From Spirogloea muscicola (taxonomy: Eukaryota; Streptophyta; Zygnematophyceae; Spirogloeales; Spirogloeaceae), in contig WELB01000062.1 of the NCBI GenBank assembly GCA_009602725.1, positions 419,960 to 483,959 on the forward strand: a DNA stretch of 64,000 nucleotides, written 5' to 3'. A program made the position numbers and the translations under genes. Below are positions 9,389-20,626 of this stretch, one piece after another; position 1 is the first letter of the stretch, and every line of letters begins with the position of its first letter. The notes under the pieces were generated by a model. The model saw only the letters and a program-made list of their open reading frames with translations, was not told where the DNA came from and made no database searches.

Positions 9389-10991
9389 CATGACTCAGTG
9401 GCCTCACATGGTGCGGGCTCTTGACAAGTTGTCGGCAGAATTCTCGGATGTGTTCCCCGATATTCTCCCAGACGGTCTGCCTCTAACCGAGGCCTGGCTC
9501 ATACACTTCCTTTGGAGCCCGGCGCTGCGCCGCTGTACCATCCCATGTATCGACTGAGTCCTCTCGAATTCGCGAGATTTCAATCCCAAGTGGAGGACTT
9601 GCTACGGAAAGGAAGGCCATATTGAGCCTTCCCAGTCGCCGTACGGTGCACCGATCCTCTTCGTCAAGAAGGAAGATGGTAGTCTTCGGATGCACATGCA
9701 TCGACTATCGAGCTCTGAACAAGCTCAGTGTCAAGACCCGGTACCCGTTGCCGTGAATTAATGATCTCTTCGATTGTCTCGCAGGAGCCAATGTGTTCAG
9801 CTCTCTCGATCTCTAAAGGGGATATCACCGAATTCGTGTTACGCCTGAGGACGAACCAAAATCGGCATTCTGTACGCCAATCGGTCACCTCCAATAAGGT
9901 GCTCAGTTTTGGCTTGACCAATGCAACTGCCACATTTCGGGCTGTAATGACAAAGGTCTTTCCCCCTACTGGACGACTTCGTAATGGTGTACTTGAGTGA
10001 CATACTGGTATTGTGTAAAACGCCTGAAGGTCACGTGCAGCACCTGCGGCAAGTGCTGCACCGCTCCGTGAAAAGAAGATGTACGCCGAGAAATCCAAGT
10101 AACGAGCTGACATACTTAGGGCATGTGGTGGGCATAGACGGGATTCGCGTCGACCTTAGAAGAATGCAGTAGTCAAGGAGGCCGGTGCCACGGAATGTGC
10201 CACACTTGCGTACCATCCTGGATTCGCGAATTACTTCCGTAAGTTCCTGCAAAAATGCGGAAGTATGACCTCTCCTCTTACGAAGCTCACTCGTAAGGAC
10301 GCGTCCTGGGGGTCGACGTCCGAGTGCCAAAGGCATTTAAGGATATAAGATGGGTCCTGCTCATCCCACCCGTTTTGGCCTTGCCTCGAGAAGGCGTACC
10401 ATGTGAACTAATCTGTGATGCCTCATTCATCGGTACTGGTGCCGTTCTCTTGCAGGAGGGTCACCCCGTAGCATTTAAAAGTCGCCTGCTATGTCCGGCA
10501 GAGGCCAACTACACTACGGGGGAGCAAGAGCTCCTTGCTGTTGTGCACGGCCTACGTGTATGGCTATGCCATTTCGAAGATGTTGAGACTAGAGTCGTAA
10601 CGGATCATTGCCCGTTGAACTACTTCCACATACAACAACAGCATTTAAAGCAGGCGTCAAGCAAGGTGGGCAGAGTGTTTGGCCGCATTCCATGCTCAGT
10701 AAGTGTACCGCCCTGGAAGGATGGGTGTTGCGGACCTGGTGAGCCGCAACGTTGCAGGGGCTGATATTGCGGGCTGTCTAACACGCTTCAGGGGTTCAGT
10801 CCGCATACGTGCGGCCCACTCGTGGAGCTGCGCGGCAGTCCACCGCAATCTCTCCGAGCTGTATGTGCTTATTCGTGATAGCACTGACCCGTGGTTTGCA
10901 GACGCATCCAATACAGGCACACTTGTGTCTGACCAAGATTTCTGGTGGCAAGGGGACGCCCAAGGGGACGCCTGACTGCAATGCCCTACGG
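9389..10991 (+). pseudogene. E2 pol remnant (RT, RNase H, integrase N-terminus)
   Basis: A badly frameshifted pol of the E10 family. Recognisable pieces in order: the pre-RT stretch (DVFPDILPDGLP, 9445-9480), RT (SPLEF near 9555 and YLSDILVL near 9990, where the first catalytic Asp of YLDD is replaced by Ser), RNase H (ELICDASFIGTGAVLLQEG, 10405-10460; TGEQELLAVVH, 10518-10550), and the pre-integrase segment to about 10990 (SDQDFWWQGDA). At least eight frameshifts or stops. It ends in CAATGCCCTACG, where E3 inserted. Confidence 0.8.
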
Positions 10992-11514
10992 TGTAAGGAA
11001 CCTCGCCCTACACACGCAGTTAGGGTGAGCAGTCCTTCTTGAGTTCGGGGTTTAGGGACCAACCCACTACACAGGCAAAGCACTAGCGCATAGGCGCAGC
11101 GGAAGACAGCCTCCGTGGCGCCGCCGTCCGGCGGCGACTCCACCTCCTGGGCGCAGGCCAGCGCAGCAGACCCCGCAGCAAGGTGCGGCGGCGGCTGCGG
11201 CGGCGAGCAGCGGCAAGGCTGCTCCTGGGCTTCACCGGCTCGAACTCCCCCTGAGCCTCAGCCTCCAAGGCTCTTCGTGCTTCCCCGTGCCACCCCCCCT
11301 CCAGGGGTGTGAGCGGGTCGCCCCAAGGCCTGCCCTTGCGGGCGGGCCCAAGGTCTTCCCTTGGCAGGGTGGAACCTGGCGAGGGTATTTCTGGATGGGC
11401 GAGGCACTTGCCCGGCAAGCCAGCCCGCCACCTGGCGGGCCAACTTGTCCCAAATAGCCGGTCATGTAATGCCAACAGAGCCATGTGGCTTAACCAAACG
11501 GCTGGTTCATTACA
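10992..11514 (-). repeat. LTR-A1, 3' LTR of E3
   Basis: A 523-base LTR-A1, plus-strand TGTAAGGAACC to TTCATTACA. It lies immediately downstream, on the minus strand, of a polypurine-like AGAGTGGGGAGGTA (11515-11530 reversed) and the E3 chromodomain, so it is the 3' LTR. It interrupts E2 pol at a conserved CCCTACG. Confidence 0.85.
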
Positions 11515-12995
11515 TACCTCCCCACTCTGGTGTTCACGTCCTCGGGAACAACGAGAGAACAGCCGACAGGTATTAAGATGCCCGACGGCTGCTGCCTCTA
11601 CCAAGCCTAGGAGAATTACCACCCTTGGCCAGGTATTCCCTGAGAGCATCTGAACAATTTGCCAAATTGGCCGCAGGCTCCCACGTATTGTGCTCAGGCC
11701 CATACCCGAGCCACTTCACCAGATACTCACGGGTCTTACGCCCTCGAGGCTTGTCCCTGTGAGACAAGATCTCTTCCACCTCAAACTCAAGATCATCCTC
11801 GATGACTAGTGGAGGTGGGGGCGGTTGGACACGACCATCCGAAAGGAAGGCCCTCAGCTGAGACACATGGAAGACGTTATGGACCTTCCAATGCACCGGT
11901 GTCTTCAACTCGTAGGACACCTTGCCCACAAGGCGTACTACTGCAAATGGTCCAACCCACTTGGGCAGCAACTTGCGCGTACCCACAGCCCGCAAGGATA
12001 AGTGCTTCGTGCTCAGCAGCACTTGTGCACCAACATCGAAGGACACGTCCTTCCGATGTTTGTCAGCATAAGCCTTCTGGCGACTCTGGGCAATTTCCAA
12101 GAAATGCCGAGCTCGTCTCTGAGCCTCCAAGAGGGTCCCAGTAAGGCTACCGCGGCGGGAACTCGTTCCGGCCTCCCCACCTGAAGTGGAGCTCGGGGAT
12201 GCTGACCATAGTTGAGGAAGAATGGAGTCTCTTTGGTGGACGCATGATAGGCATTGTTCACAGCATATTCAGCTGGAGCCAAATAGTCATCCCAGTCAGT
12301 CTGGCTAGAATTGACAAAGTGCCTCAACATGTCCTCAAGAACTCGATTCATTCGCTCAGTGTGGCCATCCGTTTGTGGATGAGAGGCTGTGGACATGGAC
12401 TGCTTCGTGCAATGAGCTTGCAGACTTCTTTCCAGAAGTGACCTGTAAAGCGAGGATCGCGGTCCGAGACTAGCCTCTCAGGTATTCCATGTAGCTTCCA
12501 CACCTTATCCACAAAGATGCCAGCGAAATTTTTCGCCGATGCCCGCGTAGTAGTGGGAGCAAACTGCAGCATTTTACTCAGGCGATCCACAAAGACGACA
12601 ATGGCATCATAGCCGGTCCGCGTCTTAGGCAATTGTGTGATAAAGTCCAAACTTACATCAGACCAATTCCTCTAAGGAATCTGCAAGGGCTGAAGTAGTC
12701 CGGCAGGCTTGCCAGAGATTGCCTTACTACGTTGGCATGTGGCACAGCTTGCCACAAAAGCGCGCACCTGGGCTGAAAAGCCCTTCCACCAGAAGAGGCG
12801 TCGCACAGCCTGTTTGGTTTTGCTCACTCCCAAATGACCAATGTAAGGCGTATCATGCAGCTCCTGCATTATGTCTGTGCGCAAGGCATTGCAGTTCGGG
12901 ACCACAATAGGGTCGCCTTGCCACCAGAAGCCTTTGTCATCAGTGAGGGTGCTTACGTTGGCGGCTTCAGCAGACCACGGGTCTGTGCCATACCC
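11515..12995 (-). pseudogene. E3 integrase and chromodomain remnant
   Basis: Minus-strand C-terminal half of a chromovirus pol. From high to low coordinate: pre-integrase WWQGD; zinc-binding HHCC segment (HDTPYIGHLGVSK ... SCATCQRSK, about 12840-12700); DDE integrase core ([34 protein letters not shown], about 12650-12330); GPY/F-like region (KLLPKWVGPFAVVRL, about 11960); VFHVSQL; and a C-terminal chromodomain (REYLVKWLGYGPEHNTWEP, about 11730-11660). Frameshifts near 12400-12370 and 12130 separate these blocks. Gag, protease, RT and RNase H are absent: the element stops at a junction with another LTR near 12995. Confidence 0.85.
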
Positions 12996-13282
12996 TCTCG
13001 AGCCTCTGCCCCACGGCTCTTCGTGCTTCCCCGTGCCACCCCACCCTCCAGGGGTGTGAGCGGGTCGCCCCATGGCCCGCCTTGCGGTAGGCCAAAGATC
13101 CTCCGGGTTGAACGGGTGGATCCTAGCGAAGAGTATCTCTGGACGGGCGGGGCCCGCACCTGGACAGGACACTTGCTCGGCCAGCCAGCCCGCCACCTGG
13201 CGGGCCACTTGCCGGCAAACGGCAAGCGGTCATGTAACGCTAACAGCACCGTGTTGCTTAATCAAACGGCTAGATCGTTACA
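12996..13282 (-). repeat. Partial LTR-A2, 3' LTR of E4
   Basis: Only the element-5' part of an A2 LTR remains (287 bases), ending on the plus strand at GATCGTTACA beside the reversed polypurine tract TACCTCCCCACT. The rest of the LTR is missing at the junction with E3 near 12995. This suggests a deletion or unequal recombination that fused two minus-strand elements. Confidence 0.78.
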
Positions 13283-15490
13283 TACCTCCCCACTCCGGTG
13301 TTCACCTCCTCGGGAACAACGAGAGAGCAGCCGACAGGTGTCAAGATGCCCGACGGATGCTGCCTCGACCAAGCCTAAGAGAATAACCACCGTTGGCCAG
13401 GTATTGCCTGCGAGCATCTAGACAATTTGCCAAAATGGCCGCAGGCTCCCACGTGTCGTGCTCAGGCCCGAGCCACTTCACCAGATACTCACGAATCTCA
13501 CGCCCTCGGAAGTTGTACCTGTGAGGCAAGATCTCTTCAACCTCAGACTCAAGATCATCCTCGATGACTAGTGGAGGTGGGGGCGGTTGGACACGACCAT
13601 CCGAAAGGAAGGCCCTCAGCTGAGATACATGGAAGACGTTATGGACCTTCCAATGCACCGGTGTCTTCAACTCGTAGGACACCTTGCCCACAAGGCGTAC
13701 TACTGCAAATGGTCCAACCCACTTGGGAAGCAACTTGCGCGTACCCACAGCCCGCAAGGATAAGTGCTTTGTGCTCAGCAGCACTTGCGCACCAACGTCA
13801 AAGGATACGTCCTTCCGATGTTTGTCAGCATAAGCCTTCTGGCGACTCTGGGCAATTTCCAAGAAATGCCGAGCTCGTCTCTGAGCCTCCATGAGGGTCC
13901 CAGTGAAGGCTACCGCGGCGGGAATTTGTTCCGGCCTCCCCAACCTGAAGTGGAGCTCGGGGATGCTGACCGTAGTTGAGGAAGAAGGGTGTCTTCTTTG
14001 TGGACGCATGATGGGCTTTGTTCATAGCATATTCAGCTGGAGCCAAGTGCTCATCCCAGTCAGTCCGGCTGGGATTGACAAAGTGCCTCAACATGTCCTC
14101 GAGAACCCGATTCATTCTCTCTGTTTGGCCATCCGTTTTTGGATAAAAGCCTGTGGACATGGCTTGCTTCGTGCCAGTAAGCTTGTAAACTTCCGTCCAG
14201 AAGTGACCTGTAAAGCGAGGATCGCGGTCCGAGACCAACCTCTCAGGTTCTCCATGTAGCTTCCACACCTTATCCACAAAGATGCCTTCGCTGATGCCCG
14301 CGTAGTAGTGGGAGCAAAATGCACCAATTCACTCAGGCGATCCACAAATACGACAATGGCATTATAGCCGTTTCGCGTCTTAGGCAATTGTGTGATAGAA
14401 TCCATACTTACATCAGACCAATTCCGCTCCGGAATCTGCAAGGGTTGAAGTAATCCGGCAGGCTTGCCGGAGATTGCCCTACTACGCTGGCATGTGGCAC
14501 AGCTTGCCACAAAAGTGCGCACCTGAGTCGAAAAGCCCTTCCACCAAAAGAGGCGTCGCACAGCCTGTTTGCCTTTGCTCACTCCGAAATGACCACTGTA
14601 AGGCGTATCATGCAGCTCCTGCATTATGTCAGTGCGCAAGGCATTGCAGTCCAGGACCACAATAGCGTCACCTTGCCACCAGAAGCCGTTGTCATCAGCG
14701 AGGATGCTTACGTTGACGGCCTCGGCAAAACAGGGATCTGTGCCATACCCTTCACGCATACGAACATAGAGCTCAGAGAGGTCAGCGGTGGGTTGCCGAG
14801 AAGCTCGACAAGTCGGACGCCCTCCTGCAGCCCGCACTCCAGAAGCATTCAAGCCAACGCATCTGCGCCGCGAATGCTGCGACTCACAGGGTCCGCAACA
14901 TTAAGCCGTCCAGGGCGATGGACCTAATGGAAACTGAATGTGCCATGCACTCAGCCCATCGAGCTTGACGCCAAATTAAGTGCTGCTGCGTGTGGAAATA
15001 TGTCAACGGGCAATGATCCGTGACAATCGTAATTCCCACACCTTTCAGGAAGCAACGCCAGACACGTAGGGTGCACCACAGCCAGCATTCCTGCTCGCCC
15101 GTAGTAAAATTTCGCTCTGCAGGCATCAGCAAGCGACTTTCAAACGCTGACGGGTGACCCTCTTGCAAGAGCACGGCACCAATGCCGGTCAAAGAGGCAT
15201 GCAGATGTGGCACAGAGCTGGTCATCACCCAAAATCACATCGAATGCAGCAGCGAACGCAATGGCGAAACAAGGCACCTCGGCTTTGTATTTCTGTATGC
15301 GAATGGGAACCTTGCATAGACCCAGCACATCGGTGAGGTGGCCATCGGCCAATGTCTCTCTAGGAAGACCATCTGCTGGCAAATTCAAGCCAGTGGAATA
15401 CACCAGATTCTTATTTACGAAGGACACTAAGGCCCCTGAGTCCATGAGGAGCTTGACCGGCGCATCAGCAATCAGCCCCTCAAATAGCAT
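13283..15490 (-). pseudogene. E4 pol with RT deleted (protease, RNase H, integrase, chromodomain)
   Basis: From high to low coordinate: aspartic protease (LLMDSGALVSFVNKNLV, about 15450-15400, intact D-S-G); then directly, with no reverse transcriptase, RNase H (TGIGAVLLQEGHP, junction 15195-15207); the pre-integrase region; HHCC segment (14600-14480); DDE core (14400-14060); GPY/F region and chromodomain (13720-13400). The deletion runs from the end of protease to the RNase H core, at a shared ATGCCT hexamer. E8 has the same junction at 31012-31026. Further frameshifts occur near 14290 and 13900. Confidence 0.85.
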
Positions 15491-15987
15491 AGTGTGTACC
15501 CCACGTACACTGCTGCCAAGATTGGAGTGCTAGCGACATAAACCCTGATATCTGCCGAATAAGGCCTAGTCTGAGCATCATCAGTGGTATGCCTAAGGAG
15601 CCTGTGTCCCGCCTCGTGCGAGCACAACAGCGACATCCCCAGCGGAGCTTGATGCATCACGTCGCGCCTGCAAGGCACCATAACAGAATTTATTCAGGCC
15701 GACAGCGGGCAGGCCAGCTTAGATAGACATCTGCAGCCATTTGCAAGTCATCGTGGGAGAGACCCTCCGGCCTCCAGACCTTGCAACTAAGCAGATATGG
15801 AGCGCACAACCAGTAATTTGGATGGCGGGCAAGCTATGCCAGCAAGATCAAAGAGCTCAAGTGCTTCTGGCTGAATGAGATTGCGCTCAGAGGCAAGGGT
15901 CAGGCACTCACGCTTGCCCTTGAAGGTGCCCTTGTCCCGGCCCATCGGGCGCTGTCGTCGTAACCTCGAGGAAGAGGGACGTGCCGC
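15491..15987 (-). pseudogene. E4 gag-protease linker
   Basis: Minus-strand remnant of the segment between the gag knuckle and protease, with recognisable LGMSLLCSHEAGHRLLR (about 15640-15590) and FDLAGIACPPS-like sequence near 15830. It is out of frame with both neighbours and matches 30240-30720 of E8 almost base for base. Confidence 0.7.
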
Positions 15988-17082
15988 CTAGCATTCCTTG
16001 ATTTGATTGATGGCTCTTGTCGCCGCAGCGATAGCAGCCACCACCTTCTTCCACTCGCGGCTTCTGGAAGCCGCCTTGGGGACGAAACTTCGACCCTTTG
16101 CTAGGGTGGAATTTCTGCTTGCCCCGCTCTGCCTCTGAGGAGCTCCACTTGCTTTAAGCAGGAGACGCTTGTCACGCCCAATGTCTGGCGTGCTGCGCAC
16201 CTCTCTGGCGTGCTCCACCATCTTGGAAAAATCGGTGAATGCCTTCGTAGTAGCGAGTCCATCGCTACTCACAAGCGCATAGGAAGGTAGCCCATCCTTA
16301 AATTGCTGGCACTGATCGATCAATTTCAGAGGCTCACTGCGCAGCTTTGACAGCAGCAGTCTGAAACGCCGCACGTAGGGCTCGAAGTCGACGCTCCTCT
16401 CGCCCATGCGGAGGTCGTCCAGCTCGTCACGGGGGCGAAGCTCCGCATGTGTATCGCCATTGACCGACGAGAGTTGCGGAGTAGAACTCCCAAGTGTTGT
16501 ACTCGTCGGGCGTCTTGGACTTCTTGATGGCGTCCCACCACTCACGAGGCTTCCATGCGAGGTAAGTCGCAGCGAGTGGCACTCTTGCCGTCGCGTCCGC
16601 TTCCTTGGTGTCGAACCATTCGGACATCTCGCTTAGCCAAGACTGCAGCCACCCCAATCGTCCTGACCGGTGAACTGCCGTGGTGGGTGGGCCGTTGCAC
16701 GTCCATGCAACGGATTGCGCTGTGCCAGCACTCTTGCGCACCAGATGCACCGCGGCATCCGTCTCTTGCGGATGCCGCTCTCGTGCGCGGATCTGGGCAA
16801 TGTGGGCGCGGTGCTCCTCGCACATCCTCTCAAGGAGGCGGTATAGCCCATGCGGAACTGGGTCCATGGCAGCCTGGACTGCCGCCAGGTCCTGCGTGAG
16901 GAGCGCAGCGCGTTGAGATCCCCAGCCGACAAGCCCTGCCCTCCCGGCCTCCGGCTCCCAGCTTGGCGTGCCCCTCTCGGGCGTGCCCCTCTTGGGCGTG
17001 CCCCGCTTGGCGTGCCCCTCTTGGGCGTGCCCCTCTTGGGCGTGCCCCTCTTGGCCGTGCCCCGCAGCAGCCACTGCCTCAG
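15988..17082 (-). pseudogene. E4 gag, frameshifted
   Basis: Gag in two overlapping frames. The N-terminal part (about 17074-16450) has the His-rich pentapeptide array, which slips into a G-T-P-K-R reading, then the first half of the capsid (WLSEMSEWF, ATYLAWKPREWW). The C-terminal part (about 16500-15988) has GDTHAELRPRDELDD, RRFRLLLSKLRSEPLK and a degenerate knuckle. E8 breaks frame at the same place (29730-29760), so the frameshift predates the separation of the two copies. The upstream side ends abruptly at 17082. Confidence 0.8.
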
Positions 17083-17705
17083 ATGGTGGAGATGATGGTG
17101 CACGCCCGGAAGGTGCTCAGCACGCCGGACATTGCCGGTCTGAGCAAGCGTCCCCTGCTGGAGGCAGGCGGATCTGCAGAGGCAGAGCGAGGCAAGAAGG
17201 GGTTCAACCCAAGGCAGAACTCGAACGCTCGTCCTCAAGGCGGCTTCCCAAGCCGCAAGTGGAAGGTGCTGGCTGATTTTGCTGCGGCGGAAAAGGTCAT
17301 CAGATCAGGGACGGCCTGGCGGCAGGTCCGCCTTCTTTGAGGCCACGTCCACATCGCCCGATGAACCGAGAAAGGGCAACTCCAAGGGCAAGCGTTAGTG
17401 CCTGACCCTTGCCTCTGAGAGCAATCTTATTCTGCCAGATGCACTTGCGCTCTTTGATCTTGGTGGCATAGCTTGCCCGCCAACCAAAGTACCGGTTGTG
17501 CGCTCCAGTTCTGCATTGTTGACAGGTCTGAAGGCCGGAGGGCCTCAATTTGTCTGCGTTGCCCACAATGACTTGCAATGGCTGGTCTGAGCTGGCCTGT
17601 GCGCCGTCGGCCTTATGAGATCGTGTTCTTCATTTTGCCTTGCAGGCGCGGCGTGATGCATCAGGCTCCGCTGGGGATGTCGATGTTGTGCTCGCATGAG
17701 CGGGA
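17083..17705 (+). pseudogene. E5 gag C-terminus and linker
   Basis: Plus-strand gag remnant joined head to head with E4. It begins inside the capsid (MVHARKVLSTPDIAG), continues through the basic region, then the linker with FDLGGIACPPTKVPVVRS-like sequence (17450-17510). No zinc knuckle is intact. It stops at GGGACACAG, where a solo LTR lies, and resumes at 18258. Confidence 0.72.
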
Positions 17706-17710
17706 CACAG

Positions 17711-18257
17711 TGTAACGATCTAGCCTTTTGGTTATGCCACACGGTGCTGTTGGCGTTACATGACCGCTAGCCGCTTGATGGACAAGTAGGCCCGCCCAGC
17801 TGCGGGCAACTCCCGCCCGTCCTGGACTAACCCTCGCCAGGTTCCACCCTGCCAAGGGGGGACCTTGGGCCCGCCGCAAGGCAGGCCTTGGGGCGACCCG
17901 CTCACACCCCTGGAAGGGGGGTGGCACGGGGGGAGCACTACGAGCCTTGAGCCGAGACCCGTCATCAGTCCGGACCGGCGAAGCCCAGGAGCAGCCTTGC
18001 CGCTGCTCGCCGCCGCAGCCGCCGCCGCAGCCTGCCGCGGGGCTCGCTGCGGGGAGTCCGTGGCTGCGCCCGTTGGTGCCAGTTGCTGGCTCGCGCCCAG
18101 GAGGTGGGGTCGCCGCCGGACGGCGGCGCCACAGGGCCTGTCTTCCCCTGCGCTATGCGCTAGTGCTTTGCCCCTTTGGTTGGTCCCTAAACCCCCTACA
18201 GCCGACCTTAAAAGGACGACTCACCCTAATTGCGTGTGTAGGAACGAGTTCACTACA
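17711..18257 (+). repeat. Solo LTR-A2 with exact target duplication
   Basis: A 547-base LTR from TGTAACGATC to TTCACTACA, flanked by identical CACAG (17706-17710 and 18258-18262). The sequence either side rejoins as GGGACACAGGCTCC, the uninterrupted form seen at 30607-30617. It contains an arm-matched GC hairpin (CGCCGCCGGACGGCGGCG) near 18110. Confidence 0.92.
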
Positions 18258-20035
18258 CACAGGCTCCTTGGGTAAAGCATTGTCGATGCTCAGACTAGGC
18301 CTTACCCGGCAGATGTCAGTCAGGGTCTATGTCTAGCATTCTAATTCTTGGCAGCAGTGTACGTGGGGTACACAATATGCTATTTAAGGGGCTGGTTGCT
18401 GATGCACCGGTCAAGATCCTCATGACCTTAGGAGCCTCAGTGTCCTTCGTCGATAGGAACTTGGTGTTTTCCACTGGCTTGAAATTCCAAGCAGATGGTG
18501 AGCCTAGAGTGACATTGGCCGATGGCAACCCCACCGATGTGCTGGGTATATGTAAGGTTCCCATTCGCATACAGCAATACAAAGCCGAGGTGCCTTGTTA
18601 CGCCACTGCGTTAGCTGTTGCATTTCATGTAATGTTGGGTGATGACTACCTCCGTGCCACTCTGCATGCCTGGATTTTGAGTGCCAAACTTGCACTGTAC
18701 AACGTGGTGCACGGCGCTTTGTCCTTTGCAACGAGCTTCCCTGTGGACTGCCGCTGGCGGCAAGGGCTTCCATTCTTCTTCCGCCATGCAGATGAAGTGA
18801 CATATTCACAAGAACACTGTGCAGATGGCATATACTGTGATGGTGGCCTTATGTGACGAGTCTAAGCCTGACTTGCGTGTGAATGCTGCGGATTGACATG
18901 GCGGGGTTCTTGATAAGTTGCTGAAAGAGTTGCGGATGTGTTTCCCGACTCTCTTCCGGACGGTCTACCTCCTCATCGAAGTGTAGCTCAAACCATTCCT
19001 TTGAAGCCAGGCGCCAACCCGCCGGATTTCACTGGCATCTGTGTAAATACGGTGTGGAAGCTGCATGGTGTACCTGCGAGGCTGGTCTCGGACCGGAATC
19101 CTCGCTTTACAGGTCACTTCTGGACGGAAATTGCAAGCTTATTGACACGGAACAGGCCATGTTCACAACCTTTCATCCACGAACGGATGGCCAGATTGAG
19201 AGAATCAATGGGCTTCTCGAGGACATGCTAAGGCACTTTGTCAATCCCAGTCAGACTGACTGGGATGAGAATTTAGCTCCAGCTGATACTGCTGTGAACA
19301 AAGCCCATCATGCGTCCACAAAGGAGACATCCTTCTTCCTCAACTACGGTCAGCATCCCCGAGCTCTACTTCAGGTGGGGAGGCCGGAACAAGTTCCCGA
19401 GGCGGTAGCCTTTACTGGGACCCTCTTGGAGGCTCAGAGACGAGCTCGGCACTTTCTGGAAAGTGCCCAGAGTCGCCAGAAGGCTTATGCTGACAAGCAT
19501 CGGAATGACGTATCCTTTGACGTTGGTGCGCAAGTGCTGCTGAGCACGAAGCACTTATCCTTGCCGGCTGTGAGTACGCGCAAGTTGCTGCCCAAGTGGG
19601 GACCATTTGCAGTAGTACGCCTTGTGGGCAGTATGTCCTACGAGCTGAAGACACCAGTGTATTGGAAGGTCCATAACGTCTTCCATGTGTCTCAGCTGAG
19701 GGCCTTCCTTTCGGATGGCCGTGTCCAACCGCCCCCACCTCCAATAGTGATCGAACATGATCTTGAATTTGAGGTTGAAGAGATACTGTCTTACAAAAAC
19801 AAGCTCCGAGGGCGTGAGACCCGTGAGTATCTGGTGAAGTGGCTCGGGTATGGGCTTGAGCACAATACGTGGAGCCTGCGGCCAATTTGGCAAATTGTTT
19901 AGATGCTCGCAGGAAATACCTGGCCAATGGTGGTGATTCACCTAGGCTTGGTCGAGGCAGCATATCGGGCATCTTGATACCTGTCGGCTATTCTCTCGTT
20001 GTTCCCGAGGACGTGAACACCAGAGTGGGGAGGTA
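18258..20035 (+). pseudogene. E5 pol remnant with large internal deletion
   Basis: The protease region (18329-18720) has MTLGASVSF where E9 has the DSG triad, so the catalytic Asp is lost. The pre-RT stretch follows ([12 protein letters not shown], 18940-18990), then a direct jump at about 19021 from the conserved PGANPP to the middle of the integrase core (FTGICVNTVWKLHG), removing RT, RNase H and the integrase N-terminus. The rest of integrase (SDRNPRFTGH, TDGQIERINGLLEDM), the GPF region (a residue lost at KWGPFAVVRL) and the chromodomain (REYLVKWLGYGLEHNTW, about 19825-19875) are in nearly one frame, 19054-19902. A polypurine GAGTGGGGAGG precedes the LTR. Confidence 0.83.
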
Positions 20036-20626
20036 TGTAACGATCCAGCCGTTTGGTTAAGCCACACGGTGCTGTAGCGTTACATGACCGGTTGCCGTTT
20101 GAGAGCAAGTGGCCCCCGTGGTGGCGGGCTGGCTGGCCTGGCAAGTGGCGCGCCCAGGTGCGGGTCCCGCCTGTCCAGAAGTATCCCCTCGCTGGGATCC
20201 ACCCTTTTAAGGAGGATCTGTGGCCCGCCGCAAGGCAGGCCATGGGGCGACCCGCTCACACCCCTGGACGGGGGGTGGCACGGAGGAAGCACTAGGAGCC
20301 TTGCCTTGGGCTGAGACCCAACAGATGTTCGGACCCGTGAAGCCTTGAATTAGCCTTGCTGCTTGCTGCTGCCGCCGCAGCCGCCGCTGCAGCCTGCTGC
20401 GGGGCATGCTGTGGGGAGTCCGCGGCTGCGTCCCTTGGGGAATAGCTGCCGGCTCGCGCCCAGGAGGTGGAGTCGCCGCCGGACTGCGGCGCCACAGAGG
20501 CCTGTCTTCCGCTGCGCCTATGCGCTGTGCTTCACTCGTGTAGTGGATTAGTCCCCCAAACCCCTACAGCCGAAGATAAGAAGGACGACTTACCCTCACT
20601 GCTGGTGTAGGGCGAAGTTCTCTACA
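20036..20626 (+). repeat. LTR-A2, 3' LTR of E5
   Basis: About 591 bases from TGTAACGATCC to TCTCTACA, preceded by the polypurine tract. It is more diverged than the other A2 copies and abuts E6 gag at 20627, implying that E5 inserted into E6. Confidence 0.82.
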
